This document shows, piece by piece, positions 8,989-17,995 of a DNA stretch of 64,000 bases. The notes beneath the pieces are model-generated. The model searched no databases. It saw nothing but the letters and a program-made list of their open reading frames with translations, and was not told the DNA's origin. The position numbers were made by a program, and so were the translations under genes. Source of the stretch: Natronosalvus sp042663485 (GTDB lineage Archaea; Halobacteriota; Halobacteria; Halobacteriales; Natrialbaceae); the NCBI GenBank assembly GCA_042663485.1, contig JBHTAF010000002.1; one strand, written 5' to 3'. Every line of letters starts with the position of its first letter. Positions within the stretch are counted from its first letter, which is position 1.

Positions 8989-9041
8989 CACCGTGTCCAA
9001 CCGGCACCAGGGCTACGCCCCGAGGCGCACCGAACTCGAGT

Positions 9042-10340
9042 ATGAACGAGTCGATACCCGTACCCGGCGGCCTCCCGCTGCTCGGGAACGCGTTGTCGAT
9101 CGGTCGAGACCCGTTCGGGTTCGTCGAGGACGCCGTGGCCGACCACGGCCCAGTCATTCGCGTCTCCGTGCCGGGGCTCTCGTTCGTCTGTTACGCAGAG
9201 CCCGCGCTCGTCGAACGGGTCCTCGTCACCGAGCGCGACCGCTACGAGAAGGACCCCCGTGAACGGAACCTGCTCGGTCCGCTCCTGGGCGACGGCCTCC
9301 TGACTGCGCGAGGTGAAACCTGGGAGCGCGGGCGCGAGCAGGTCCAGCCAGCGTTCTATCCCGGTCGACTTCGAGCGTACGGCGAGGTCATGCTCGAGCG
9401 AACCGACGGATTCGTCCGAGACTGGTCCGACGGCCAGCGTGTCGACGCGTACGAGTGGGCACGAGGGCTCACCCTGTCGATCGTCGGAACGGTCGTCTTC
9501 GGCGTCGAGGGCATCGAGGAGATGCGGACGATTTCCCGCGCCGCTGACGCCATCACGGGCCGGTTCGAGCCCTCGAGCGTACCGTTCGAGGTCCCGCTCT
9601 GGGTGCCGACGACGGCGAATCGTCGCTACCGACGAGCCGTCGGCGACCTGAACGGCGTCGTCGCGGATCTGCTCGACCGTCGGCGCGCGTCGCCGGATTC
9701 CGGAGACGATCTCTGTGCGACGCTACTCGCGGCGGCCGACGGCGGCACGATGTCGGACGAACAGGTCCGCGACCACCTCCTCACCATGCTGCTCGCCGGT
9801 CACGAGACGACAGCTATCGCGCTCACGTACGCGATGGCGTTGCTGGCGACCCACCCGGACGAACAGGCGCGCGTGCTCGAGGAAGTGCGCGAACCGGAGA
9901 CCATCGACACCAGTACCGCGTTGCCTCGCACGGACCGAGCTATCCAGGAGACGCTTCGGCTCTATCCGCCGACGTACCTCCTCTTCCGGCAGGCCGTCGT
10001 CGATGACGTGGTCGCCGGCTACGAGATTCCGGCGGGTACGAGGATCTGCCTGCCCCAGTGGGGCATCCACCGGGACGAACGCCTGTTCGACGCGCCCCGT
10101 TCGTTCCGTCCGGATCGGTGGCTCGACCCCGACACCTACCCCGACTTCGCGTACTTCCCGTTCGGCGGCGGGCCGCGTGCCTGCATCGGGCGTCGATTCG
10201 CCCTCCTCGAGTTACGACTCGCGCTGGCGAGGATCCTGCGGACGGTCTCGCTCGAGGCGACGTCCGAAACCGGGTGGTCGCCGACGCCGGCGCTGACGTC
10301 TCGCCCGGACGGTCCCGTCCCGGTTCGCGTCCGGCGATAG
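9042..10340 (+). CDS. Cytochrome P450
   Basis: The 432-aa product carries the full P450 motif set. The I-helix oxygen-activation motif AGHETT is near residue 254. The K-helix ExxR appears as ETLRLYPP. The heme-ligand loop is FPFGGGPRACIGRRF, with the axial Cys near residue 381. The family catalyses monooxygenation with electrons from ferredoxin-type partners, and none is encoded nearby. The substrate cannot be inferred. The start at 9042 gives the PGGLPLLGN proline-rich entry typical of P450s. A much longer in-frame upstream extension is not credible because it crosses the divergent gene. Confidence 0.95.
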   Translation: MNESIPVPGGLPLLGNALSIGRDPFGFVEDAVADHGPVIRVSVPGLSFVCYAEPALVERVLVTERDRYEKDPRERNLLGPLLGDGLLTARGETWERGREQVQPAFYPGRLRAYGEVMLERTDGFVRDWSDGQRVDAYEWARGLTLSIVGTVVFGVEGIEEMRTISRAADAITGRFEPSSVPFEVPLWVPTTANRRYRRAVGDLNGVVADLLDRRRASPDSGDDLCATLLAAADGGTMSDEQVRDHLLTMLLAGHETTAIALTYAMALLATHPDEQARVLEEVREPETIDTSTALPRTDRAIQETLRLYPPTYLLFRQAVVDDVVAGYEIPAGTRICLPQWGIHRDERLFDAPRSFRPDRWLDPDTYPDFAYFPFGGGPRACIGRRFALLELRLALARILRTVSLEATSETGWSPTPALTSRPDGPVPVRVRR

Positions 10341-10371
10341 CCGGAACGTACCGCGCCGCCGCGTTCCCAAG

Positions 10372-11304
10372 TCACCACTCCTCGAGCAGCGGGTACGCCG
10401 CGTGCTGGGCCGCCGAGAGCAGGACCCGATCTTTCTCGTAGCCGTGGGCGATCGACTCGACCATACCGTCGCTATCGGTCAGGGGCACCTGGCGGACGGT
10501 CGTGCCCCGTTCGTCGACCTCGAGGACGAGCAGGGCGTGGGGAAACGAGGAGACGGCCGGAACCGTGAGTTCTCTGACGCCGCCGCTCGATTCGATCGCT
10601 GGAAAGTGGAGGTGACCGGTGACGACCAGTCCGACGTCGTGGTCGGCGAGCACCTCGAGCAGGGGTTCGGGATTCGAGAAGCCAGGAACGCGTCCCTCGA
10701 CGGGCAACTCGTCGCGCCAGCGCTCGTAGAGTCGGCCGGTCGCGGGGAGGTTGTGGTGGATGGCGACAATCGTGGCGTCGACGGGCGTCGTCTCGAGGGT
10801 CTCGTCGAGCCACATCAGCGTCTCGGCGTCGACGCGTCCGTCCCAGGTCTCGGCGGGCGAGTCGGGTTCGGCGGCGTGGCTGTCGAGGCCGATCACCTCG
10901 AGGCCGCCCACGCGAACTCGGAACGGGAGCCCGTCAGGCGTGTACCGGGCTTCGAAGGCCTCGACCGGCAGCGACTCGCGTTCGTCGAAGGTCGTCGGCT
11001 CGTCGTGGTTACCCGGAACCGCGGCCGTCGGTGGGTCGAACGCCGCGAGTTCGTCGAAGCGGTCGAACTCCGCCCGCGTCCCGTTTCGCGTCAGGTCGCC
11101 TGCGAGGAGGACGCCGTCGACGTCGCGCTCGTTGACCGCCTGAACGGCCGCCCGGAGGTGGCGCTCGGTCCGGTGAAAGACCTTCCACGTGCCCGTGGCG
11201 TCGGTAGCCAGGTGTACGTCCGAACCCACCGCCAGAACGGTCGGCTCTGGGGTCCGCGGGCGCTCGAGGCGAGCCAGCAGTTGGCCGGCGTGGAGGCGAG
11301 CCAT
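10372..11304 (-). CDS. Calcineurin-like metallophosphoesterase
   Basis: The 310-aa protein has the ordered metal motifs of the family: SDVHLAT (D-x-H), GDLTRNGT (GD), PGNHDE (GNHD), IHHNLPATG, and VTGHLHFP (GHxH). This is closest in layout to the Icc/CpdA-type phosphodiesterase group. The substrate is unknown. The start at 11304 (MARLHAG) is preferred over an upstream ATG because a TATA-like GGTTATCCC lies about 27 nt before it on the minus strand. It is divergent from the propeller gene at 11438. Confidence 0.9.
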   Translation of the reverse strand: MARLHAGQLLARLERPRTPEPTVLAVGSDVHLATDATGTWKVFHRTERHLRAAVQAVNERDVDGVLLAGDLTRNGTRAEFDRFDELAAFDPPTAAVPGNHDEPTTFDERESLPVEAFEARYTPDGLPFRVRVGGLEVIGLDSHAAEPDSPAETWDGRVDAETLMWLDETLETTPVDATIVAIHHNLPATGRLYERWRDELPVEGRVPGFSNPEPLLEVLADHDVGLVVTGHLHFPAIESSGGVRELTVPAVSSFPHALLVLEVDERGTTVRQVPLTDSDGMVESIAHGYEKDRVLLSAAQHAAYPLLEEW

Positions 11305-11437
11305 CGTGCTGGCGAACCACGGGAAGCGGGATAACCCTTCGCGCGGGAGCGGTCGTTCGGGCAGCATCGAGGACGGTCGAGACTCGAGACGTCAGCGGCG
11401 AGCCTCCGTTCCGTCGGTCTTATCGTCCCCGCCTCAC

Positions 11438-12556
11438 ATGCATCGAGCAGTGACCGAGTGGAACCAGTACCGCGGCGACGAGCGCAAGACCGCCCGAATC
11501 GGTGCAGATACGGACCTCGAGGGACCCCGACGGAAGCCCGCCGAGCGCTGGACGGCCGACCTCCGAGATCCGGTCGGCTGTCCGCCCGTCGTCGATCGAG
11601 ACGGTATCTACGTCGGCACGACCGGTGGAGACCTCTACGCGCTCGACTTCCAGGGCCGGCGGCGCTGGGTGTACGAGACGAACGCGTCGACCACGCTGAC
11701 CCCCGCCGTCGGTGACCACGTCTACTGCAGTCTCGAGGACGCGCTCCTCGCGCTCGAGACCGAGACGGGCGACCCCGCCTGGACGCGCGAGGCGTCGGGG
11801 CTCTACACGACGCCGCCGACGCTCACGGGCGGTCTGCTGCTGGTGGGAGACGCCCAGGGCATCACCGCGATTCGCGCGGAGACCGACGAAGAAATCTGGA
11901 CGGCCGACCTCGAGGCACCCCCGGTCGGCGCGATTGCCGTCGACGACGAGCGAGCGTACGTCGCGGTCCAGGACGAGTCGGTTGCCGCAATGGACCGCGA
12001 CTCGGGCGAGGAAGTCTGGCGCGCTCCGGCCGACGGAGTCGTCGTCGGCGGTCCGACGCTCGCAGACAACCGCGCCTACGTCGCCGACGAGAGCGGGACG
12101 GTCCTCGCGCTCGACGCGGAGACGGGCCAGACCTGGTTCACCTACAAAATCGACGGGGCATTCGCCTCGGCGCCGACCGTCCTCGAGGGAGGGGACACGC
12201 TCTTCGTCGCCGCCGACGACGATACTCTCCACGTGACCGACACGACGTTCGGCAATCGCAAACTCCGCGGACTCCTGTTCTCGAAGCCCGGCCTCCCGCT
12301 CGACGACGTGCCCGCCACCGATCCGATCGTGATCGGCGACGTCGTCCTCGTCGGCGACCGCGGAGGCGGCCTCTACGGCGTGGACGCCGGCGATCCGGAC
12401 TTTCGCTGGCACCTCTCGCTCGAGTCCGGAATCGCGAGCACGCCCGCGCCCGCCCTCGAGGCGAACTCGTTCGGCGACGAACCCTCGAGCGTCCGCCTAT
12501 TCGTTGGGGACGAGGCGGGTCGGCTTCGCTGTCTCGCGTGGGACGCCGATCGGTGA
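11438..12556 (+). CDS. PQQ-like beta-propeller protein, no signal peptide
   Basis: The 372-aa product consists of repeated propeller blades with the pattern VYVGTTGGDLYALDxxG. Blades are visible at GIYVGTTGGDLYALD, HVYCSLEDALLALETETGDP, YVADESGTVLALDAETGQT and VVLVGDRGGGLYGVDAGDP. This is the PQQ/quinoprotein-like repeat (PF13360). No signal peptide is present, so it is likely cytoplasmic, which is atypical for quinoprotein dehydrogenases. A scaffold or ligand-binding role is more likely than catalysis. TCTTATCG about 20 nt upstream may be its TATA element. Confidence 0.82.
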   Translation: MHRAVTEWNQYRGDERKTARIGADTDLEGPRRKPAERWTADLRDPVGCPPVVDRDGIYVGTTGGDLYALDFQGRRRWVYETNASTTLTPAVGDHVYCSLEDALLALETETGDPAWTREASGLYTTPPTLTGGLLLVGDAQGITAIRAETDEEIWTADLEAPPVGAIAVDDERAYVAVQDESVAAMDRDSGEEVWRAPADGVVVGGPTLADNRAYVADESGTVLALDAETGQTWFTYKIDGAFASAPTVLEGGDTLFVAADDDTLHVTDTTFGNRKLRGLLFSKPGLPLDDVPATDPIVIGDVVLVGDRGGGLYGVDAGDPDFRWHLSLESGIASTPAPALEANSFGDEPSSVRLFVGDEAGRLRCLAWDADR

Positions 12557-12676
12557 ACCGACAGTACTGACTCGTACGCCCCTCGGCGTGCCCCTTCCTA
12601 TAGAAACTCTCGCCTCCCGCTCGAGAACGCCCCCTTCACGTCCATCACTTTCACTTCCACTCTACTGTTAACGAGG

Positions 12677-12684
12677 GTTTATAC
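12677..12684 (+). promoter_or_regulatory. TATA box of radA
   Basis: GTTTATAC lies 24-31 nt before the radA ATG at 12708, matching a leaderless haloarchaeal promoter. Confidence 0.7.
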
Positions 12685-12707
12685 CCCATCCGGCACAACG
12701 ACCGGGT

Positions 12708-13739
12708 ATGGCAGACGTAGACCTCGAATCCCTTCCCGGCGTTGGACCGGCAACCGCGGACAAACTCACCGAAGCCGGCTACGACTCCTACCAGAGTCTG
12801 GCCGTCGCCTCCCCCTCGGAACTATCGAACACCGCCGACGTCGGCGAGTCCACCGCGGGCGACATCGTCCGCGCGGCCCGCGACGCCGCGGACATCGGTG
12901 GCTTCGAGACCGGCTCGACCGTCCTCGAGCGCCGAAACCAGATCGGCAAACTCACCTGGAACATCGACGAGGTCGATGACCTCCTCGGCGGCGGCATCGA
13001 AACCCAGTCGATCACCGAGGTGTACGGCGAGTTCGGTGCCGGCAAGTCCCAGGTCACCCACCAGATGGCCGTCAACGTCCAGCTTCCCAAAGAGGTCGGC
13101 GGCCTCCACGGGAGCGTCATCTTCATCGACTCCGAGGACACCTTCCGCCCCGAGCGAATCGACGACATGGTCCGCGGACTCCCCGATGAAGCCATCGACG
13201 CCGCCCTCGAGGATCGCGAGATCGAGGGATCGGCGGGCGACGAGGACGCACTCGACGAACTCGTCGCGGACATGCTCGAGAAGATTCACGTCGCGAAGGC
13301 GTTCAACTCCAACCACCAGATGCTGCTGGCCGAGAAGGCCAAGGAGATCGCCGGCGAGCACGAGGACTCGGAGTTCCCCGTTCGCCTGCTCTGTGTCGAC
13401 TCGCTGACCGCCCACTTCCGCGCGGAGTACGTCGGCCGTGGCAACCTCGCGAACCGCCAGCAGAAGCTCAACAAGCACCTCCACGACATCGACAAGGTCG
13501 GCAACCTCTACAACGCCGCAGTCATCGTCACGAACCAGGTCACCTCGAACCCCGACGCGTTCTTCGGCGACCCAACGAAACCCATCGGTGGCAACATCCT
13601 CGGCCACAAGTCCACCTTCCGAATGTACCTCCGCAAGTCCAAGGGCGACAAGCGGATCGTCAAGCTGGTCGACGCCCCCAACCTCGCCGATGGCGAGGCC
13701 GTCATGCGCGTCCAGGACGGCGGACTGATGCCCGAGTAA
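12708..13739 (+). CDS. radA: DNA repair and recombination protein RadA
   Basis: This is the archaeal Rad51/RecA-type recombinase, which forms filaments on single-stranded DNA and drives strand exchange. The N-terminal helix-hairpin-helix (LPGVGPATADKLTEAGY) is followed by the ATPase core. Walker A is GEFGAGKSQ near residue 106 and Walker B is LLCVDSL. The L2-like loop and the NILGHKSTFRMYLRKSKG C-terminal block are intact. The length of 343 aa matches family norms, and no intein interrupts the P-loop. Confidence 0.98.
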   Translation: MADVDLESLPGVGPATADKLTEAGYDSYQSLAVASPSELSNTADVGESTAGDIVRAARDAADIGGFETGSTVLERRNQIGKLTWNIDEVDDLLGGGIETQSITEVYGEFGAGKSQVTHQMAVNVQLPKEVGGLHGSVIFIDSEDTFRPERIDDMVRGLPDEAIDAALEDREIEGSAGDEDALDELVADMLEKIHVAKAFNSNHQMLLAEKAKEIAGEHEDSEFPVRLLCVDSLTAHFRAEYVGRGNLANRQQKLNKHLHDIDKVGNLYNAAVIVTNQVTSNPDAFFGDPTKPIGGNILGHKSTFRMYLRKSKGDKRIVKLVDAPNLADGEAVMRVQDGGLMPE

Positions 13740-13815
13740 TCACGGCTACAGCTCTCTTCGATCCAACGCCCAGCATTTTTCCAGTTGGCGGAATTATACC
13801 TAATCGAAATTCCCG

Positions 13816-14013
13816 ATGGAAAACACCTGAGGTGCAGGACTGATCCTCGTTGTGGCGGGCAGCCTGATGCTCCTCGCTGGCCCTCTCGCATCCAAAGCTG
13901 GCTTCGAGAGCGGAACGTTCTGGCCGCTGTCACTCTTTGGTGCCGTGCTAGCGATTCTGGCGGGGTTGTATCTGTTGTCAGAAGCCTATCGTCGCCGTTC
14001 GGTTGATTCGTAA
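13816..14013 (+). pseudogene. Small two-helix membrane protein interrupted by a TGA at codon 5
   Basis: ATG GAA AAC ACC is followed by TGA (13828-13830) in frame, and the same frame then stays open to TAA at 14011-14013. The downstream part has two hydrophobic helices (LILVVAGSLMLLAGPLAS and WPLSLFGAVLAILAGLYLL) and ends with a basic tail, EAYRRRSVDS. A TATA-like ATTATACC at 13793-13800 sits about 20-25 nt before the ATG. A CGA-to-TGA change in the fifth codon would explain the layout. Alternatively, translation starts at an internal GTG (13849-13851) and the four-codon frame is a leader. Confidence 0.55.
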
Positions 14014-14069
14014 CGTCTCAAACGAGTAGCGGGCGCCTACAGGTCGAACTCGAGTAAAAACGTGCGTGC

Positions 14070-14489
14070 TCAGTCTTCGGTCGTCGTCCTGTCCTTCTCG
14101 AGTTCGCCGCGATAGATCTCCGCCCCGTCCTGGGCGACCTTTTCGGCTAACACCGCGCACTTGATCCGCATCGGCGAGATTTCGACGCCGAGCATGTCGA
14201 CGATGTCGTCGCGGTCCATCTCGAGCAGTTCGTCGATCGTGGTGCCCGGCAGCTCCGTCGAGAGCATACTCGCCGACGCCTGGCTGATCGCACAGCCGTC
14301 GCCGGAGAAGGCGACCCGCTCGATCGCCTCGCCGTCGTCGGCGAGGACGACGTCCATACGGATCTCGTCGCCGCACATCGGGTTCTCCCCGACGTGGGTG
14401 AACGTGGGGTCCTCGAGTTCCCCGTAGTTGCGGGGGCTCTTGTAGTGATCGAGGATCTGCTGCCGGTACATATCGGAGCCGAGTCCCAT
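14070..14489 (-). CDS. sufU: Iron-sulfur cluster assembly scaffold, SufU/IscU-like
   Basis: The 139-aa product has the three conserved cluster- or zinc-binding cysteines: NPMCGDEI, GDGCAISQASASML and RIKCAVLA. The N-terminus (YRQQILDHYKSPRNYGEL) is typical of SufU. The scaffold or sulfur-relay protein receives sulfur from a cysteine desulfurase. One is encoded on the same strand upstream, at 15031-16287. The C-terminal tail is short and acidic. Confidence 0.92.
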   Translation of the reverse strand: MGLGSDMYRQQILDHYKSPRNYGELEDPTFTHVGENPMCGDEIRMDVVLADDGEAIERVAFSGDGCAISQASASMLSTELPGTTIDELLEMDRDDIVDMLGVEISPMRIKCAVLAEKVAQDGAEIYRGELEKDRTTTED

Positions 14490-14866
14490 TTGCCGAGACG
14501 TAGGTCGGTGGCGTGGAAAAGGGTTCCGGGGGCGCTCGGGAGCGAACGGCCCGGAGATGGTTCGTGGACCCGTCGAGTTTCGGACGAGCGGTCGTGATCG
14601 CGGTCACCGTCCCGCCCGTCAGTCTCGGGCGGACACACGTAACACGCGTCGGCGATAGCGAGGAGGCCGACAGTCGAGGCCGCCGCTAGCGACTGGAGAA
14701 CTGACAACGCGGTCGGAATCGTCGCGGCGAGCGCGATCGCGTACGCGGACGGAACGATTCCGAGCGTGAGGTCGTGCCTCGAGGGGATAGAACCGCCATT
14801 TTCGGCGGTATCGAGGGCCGCAACGATGCGACTGCCGACCGGTCGCTCGCGAGTCGTCTCTATCAT
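14147..14866 (-). CDS. Small membrane protein whose frame runs on into sufU
   Basis: Residues 1-75 from the ATG at 14866 look genuine. They contain VAALDTAENGGSIPSRHDL, then two hydrophobic helices (IVPSAYAIALAATIPTALSV and a second ending LLAIADACYVCPP). I recall short haloarchaeal proteins of this form ending soon after the second helix. Here no stop follows and the frame continues through 340 bp of sufU in another frame, as low-quality Arg/Ser-rich sequence. The real C-terminus is therefore uncertain: a lost stop or a frameshift near 14610 is likely. A GTG start at 14875 is an alternative. Confidence 0.45.
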   Translation of the reverse strand: MIETTRERPVGSRIVAALDTAENGGSIPSRHDLTLGIVPSAYAIALAATIPTALSVLQSLAAASTVGLLAIADACYVCPPETDGRDGDRDHDRSSETRRVHEPSPGRSLPSAPGTLFHATDLRLGKWDSAPICTGSRSSITTRAPATTGNSRTPRSPTSGRTRCAATRSVWTSSSPTTARRSSGSPSPATAVRSARRRRVCSRRSCRAPRSTNCSRWTATTSSTCSASKSRRCGSSARC

Positions 14867-15030
14867 CGTACTCACTTCGACGTCCGACCTACCGTCGCTC
14901 GAGGGAAAAGCCGAATCGTTGCATTGTTTCTCGGCGCGTTACTCGTTCCCAGGCAACAGGGCGTCCACACTCGGCCCGAAAGTGACGAAAGCAGTGTCGC
15001 TCGCACGGCCGTTCGAGACGAAAACGCGGG

Positions 15031-16287
15031 TCAGGCGAACAACTCGCGCGCCCCGTCGATCGCCTCGACCAGCGCGTCGACCTCCTCGCGTGTATTGTAG
15101 ACGTAGAAGGACGCTCGCGCGGAGGCGGCGACGCCGAGTTTGTCGTGCAGCGGCTGGGTGCAGTGGTCGCCCGCGCGGATGGCGACCGCGTGGTCGTTCA
15201 TGATCGAGGCCAGGTCGTGGGCGTGGACGGACTCGAGGTTGAAACTCACGAGGCCGCCGCGGTCGGGGCCGGGTTCGGGGCCGTACACCTCGATGTCGTC
15301 GAACTCGGTCAGCCGGTCGTAGGCGTACCCCGCCAGTTCCTCCTCGTGAGCGCGGACGCGGTCCATACCGATCCCCTCGAGGTAGTCGATCGCCGCCTCG
15401 AGGCCGACGGCTTCGGCGATGGGCGGGGTGCCGGGTTCGAACTTCCAGGGAAGGTCGGCCCAGGTCGAGTCCTCGAAGGTGACCTTCTCGATCATGCCGC
15501 CGCCGTAGAGGTAGGGCTCGAGGTCCTCGAGCAGGTGTTGTTTCCCGTAGAGGACGCCGATTCCGGTGGGGCCGGCCATCTTGTGCCCCGAGAAGGCGTA
15601 GAAGTCGGCGTCGATGGCCTCGACGTCGACGGGCCGGTTCGGGACGGCCTGTGCCCCGTCGATGAAGGCGTAGGCGCCGTGGTCGTGAGCGAGATCCGCC
15701 AGTTCCGAGACGGGATTGACGGTCCCGAGGGCGTTCGAGACGTGGACCGCCGAGACGATCGCGGTGTCGTCGGTGACGAGGTCGCGGGCGTGGTCCATGT
15801 CGAGGCGCCCATCGTCCGTAATCTGAATGTACTTCACGTCGGACCCGGTGCGCCTGGCGATCTGCTGCCAGGTGACCAGCGAGGCGTGGTGTTCCATCTC
15901 CGTGAGGACGACCTCGTCACCGGGGCCGAGCTCGGTCAGTCCCCAGGCGTAGGCGAGCAGGTTCTCACTCTCGGTCGTGTTCTTCGTGAAGACGATCTCC
16001 TCGCGACCCGCTGCCCCGATAAACTCGGCGATCCGATCGTGGGCCTCCTCGTAGAGAATGGAGGCCTCCTGGCTGAGGTGGTGGATGCCCCGGTGGACGT
16101 TCGCGTTCGACTCGCGGTAGTAGTCGCTCATGGCGTCGACGACCTGGTCCGGGGTCTGCGTCGTCGCCGCGTTGTCGAGGTAGACGAGGCGACTCCCGTC
16201 GAACTCGCGATCGAGAATGGGGTAGTCCTCGCGGAGAGAGGCGACGTCGAGGGGGTCGGCGCCTTCGCGCTGGTGCTGGTGGCTCAT
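15031..16287 (-). CDS. sufS: Cysteine desulfurase, SufS class
   Basis: This 418-aa PLP enzyme removes sulfur from cysteine for Fe-S and tRNA sulfur chemistry. Key elements are the N-terminal YLDNAATTQTP, EMEHHASLVTWQ, FIDGAQAVPN, the PLP lysine in FSGHKMAGPTGIGVLYGK, and the catalytic cysteine loop RAGDHCTQPLHDKLG. The arrangement matches group II (SufS/CsdA) desulfurases. I start at the ATG at 16287 (MSHQHQREGADPLDV), because the frame farther upstream reads over the neighbouring gene. It pairs functionally with sufU downstream. Confidence 0.95.
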   Translation of the reverse strand: MSHQHQREGADPLDVASLREDYPILDREFDGSRLVYLDNAATTQTPDQVVDAMSDYYRESNANVHRGIHHLSQEASILYEEAHDRIAEFIGAAGREEIVFTKNTTESENLLAYAWGLTELGPGDEVVLTEMEHHASLVTWQQIARRTGSDVKYIQITDDGRLDMDHARDLVTDDTAIVSAVHVSNALGTVNPVSELADLAHDHGAYAFIDGAQAVPNRPVDVEAIDADFYAFSGHKMAGPTGIGVLYGKQHLLEDLEPYLYGGGMIEKVTFEDSTWADLPWKFEPGTPPIAEAVGLEAAIDYLEGIGMDRVRAHEEELAGYAYDRLTEFDDIEVYGPEPGPDRGGLVSFNLESVHAHDLASIMNDHAVAIRAGDHCTQPLHDKLGVAASARASFYVYNTREEVDALVEAIDGARELFA

Positions 16288-16387
16288 TACGCGAATACAG
16301 GCGCTGGAGACAAAACACTCCTTCGGTCGGTTGTAGGTTCGCCGCGATCTGAGACGGAGACCGGTACGGCTTCGAGCCGGTCCGAGA

Positions 16388-17251
16388 TCAGGCTTCGACC
16401 TCGAGCAACCGCGCCTCGCAGTCGTCGCAGGTGATGGCGTAGACCTCGTAGGAGCGACAGCACGACTCGACGGTCTCGGCGTCGATCGAGATGGACCCGC
16501 CACACGCCGGACAGGTGTCGATAAACGCGCGCAGCCCGCTCGCGAGCTGGCTCCGCTGGTCGGCGGGCAGGGACTCCCACCCCGGCACGCGCTCGGCGAG
16601 GACCTCGAGCCCGGCGAGGTCGGCGACGAGGGCGGCGTCGGACTCCCAGCGGGCGGCGACGTAGCCGTCGACGCGGACGACGACCGGATCGTCCGGGCGC
16701 TCGCCGCTGACTTCGATCTCGTCGGGGTCGGCCTCGAGCAGGGGGCCAAGCTGTTGGGTTCGGTCACCGTCCCGGACCACGTCCATGCGCTCGTGCCACT
16801 CGCGTCGGACGTCCTCGCGGAGACACAGGTCATCCTCGTCGACGCAGGGTTCGACGACGTTCGCCTCGAGCAGCGTCTCCTCTGGAGTGAGACGCGTTTC
16901 GCGCTCGTGGATCGGGTCGGGTCCGTGGCCCGCTGTCGAGTCGAGGTCGGGGTCGGAGTCAGTCTCGAGTCCGTACCCCGCCGGCGCCTTGTCGAACTTC
17001 GCCAGGAGCCAGTCGGGGAAGTACCGTTTCGTCAGCGCGGGCGTGCCGGGGACGAGGTAGCCGCGGACGTAGATCGCGAACGCGGACGCGGCGAACACCG
17101 CGATGCCCGCGAGCGGGACGACCGCGCCGACAGCGATCGCGAGGACGCCGGCGATGACGACGTTGACGGCGGTGCACGGCGTGCACCGATTCTCGCCCGT
17201 GTACTCGGGCTGGCGCAGTCGATCGATCGTTCGAGAGAGGCCTGCAGACAT
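16388..17251 (-). CDS. Haloarchaeal membrane protein with C-terminal Cys-rich domain
   Basis: The protein starts near an RQPEYTGENRCTPCTAVN motif, followed by two transmembrane helices (VVIAGVLAIAVGAVVPLAGI and the next segment). A long acidic cytoplasmic region follows. The C-terminal zinc-ribbon-like cluster has CPACGG, then ESCCRSYEV and CDDCEA. I recall this as a conserved haloarchaeal hypothetical family. Two ATGs lie at 17260 and 17251. The minus-strand TTTTTATCCC at 17271-17280 fits leaderless initiation at 17251. Confidence 0.7.
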   Translation of the reverse strand: MSAGLSRTIDRLRQPEYTGENRCTPCTAVNVVIAGVLAIAVGAVVPLAGIAVFAASAFAIYVRGYLVPGTPALTKRYFPDWLLAKFDKAPAGYGLETDSDPDLDSTAGHGPDPIHERETRLTPEETLLEANVVEPCVDEDDLCLREDVRREWHERMDVVRDGDRTQQLGPLLEADPDEIEVSGERPDDPVVVRVDGYVAARWESDAALVADLAGLEVLAERVPGWESLPADQRSQLASGLRAFIDTCPACGGSISIDAETVESCCRSYEVYAITCDDCEARLLEVEA

Positions 17252-17270
17252 GTTCGTCACGTCGACTGGT

Positions 17271-17280
17271 GGGATAAAAA
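17271..17280 (-). promoter_or_regulatory. TATA-like element, membrane zinc-ribbon gene
   Basis: TTTTTATCCC on the minus strand lies 20-29 nt upstream of the ATG at 17251. Confidence 0.55.
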
Positions 17281-17342
17281 ATACGTCGGTGGTACAATAG
17301 TGCAGATCAGTTCGCGCTCCGCGCCCGTCTGGTCGGTCACGA

Positions 17343-17963
17343 TCACGGATCGAACAACCCCTCGACGTCCCGCCGCTTCGCTCGGCGGCGCTCGACGTGA
17401 GCCGAGAGCCGATCGTACACTAGCGCACGGTTGGCCGGCTCGCGGACGAAGTCCTGGACCAGCGCCAGGAAGCGACTGGTCGCCCGTTCGGCCTCGAGGT
17501 CCGTTCGGGCGAACGCGACCGCGTCCTGGAGGATCGTCTCGTCGTAGCCGAACTCCTCGGCCAGGACGCCCGCCGCCAGGAACGTCGCCTCGAGGTCGAG
17601 ATCCGCCAGTTCGAGCGTCGCGCCGGCGTACTCGAGAGTCGGGGGACGACGACGCTCGATCACCTCCGGATCGTTCTCGAGGGTTCGAAGGGAGCGGCGG
17701 ACGGCGGCCACGTCGACCCCGCGGTAGTCCGTCGGAAGATCCTCGAGGTACTCGCGGGCGCTCGCGGCCAGCCCCGTCGCCCCCGCCCAGTTGCGGTTCC
17801 GTGCGTGGTAGATCGCCGCGGTGAACTGGATCAGCCCGTGGAGCAGGCGCTCGTCGTCGGTGCCCGCCTCGAGGTCGAGCCAGTGGGCCTCCCAGGCGTC
17901 GTGGGCGGCGTGGTAGTAGCCGTCGTTATAGATGGCGATGCCGGCCCGGAGCGCGTCGCGCAT
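17343..17963 (-). CDS. DUF309 domain protein
   Basis: The 206-aa helical protein contains the DUF309 hallmark YNDGYYHAAHDAWEAHW near its N-terminus and a following LLHGLIQFTAAIYHA block. The family (PF03745) is widespread and uncharacterised, with conserved His/Glu residues that suggest a metal site. The ATG at 17963 is supported by a TATA-like element at 17986-17995. It stands alone on the minus strand, downstream of a gene-free stretch. Confidence 0.85.
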   Translation of the reverse strand: MRDALRAGIAIYNDGYYHAAHDAWEAHWLDLEAGTDDERLLHGLIQFTAAIYHARNRNWAGATGLAASAREYLEDLPTDYRGVDVAAVRRSLRTLENDPEVIERRRPPTLEYAGATLELADLDLEATFLAAGVLAEEFGYDETILQDAVAFARTDLEAERATSRFLALVQDFVREPANRALVYDRLSAHVERRRAKRRDVEGLFDP

Positions 17964-17985
17964 AGCCGTGCATATCGTGTCGAGC

Positions 17986-17995
17986 GTATAAAAAG
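17986..17995 (-). promoter_or_regulatory. TATA box of the DUF309 gene
   Basis: CTTTTTATAC on the minus strand is centred 27 nt upstream of the ATG at 17963. Confidence 0.65.

Noticed and set aside
7866..9041. In-frame 5' extension of the P450 gene by 392 codons
   Set aside because: It crosses the HPP gene and lies antisense to the bat-type regulator. The P450 fold begins at 9042.
15145..16434. 429-codon plus-strand frame antisense to sufS
   Set aside because: It mirrors the desulfurase codons, and no recognisable domain or promoter is present.
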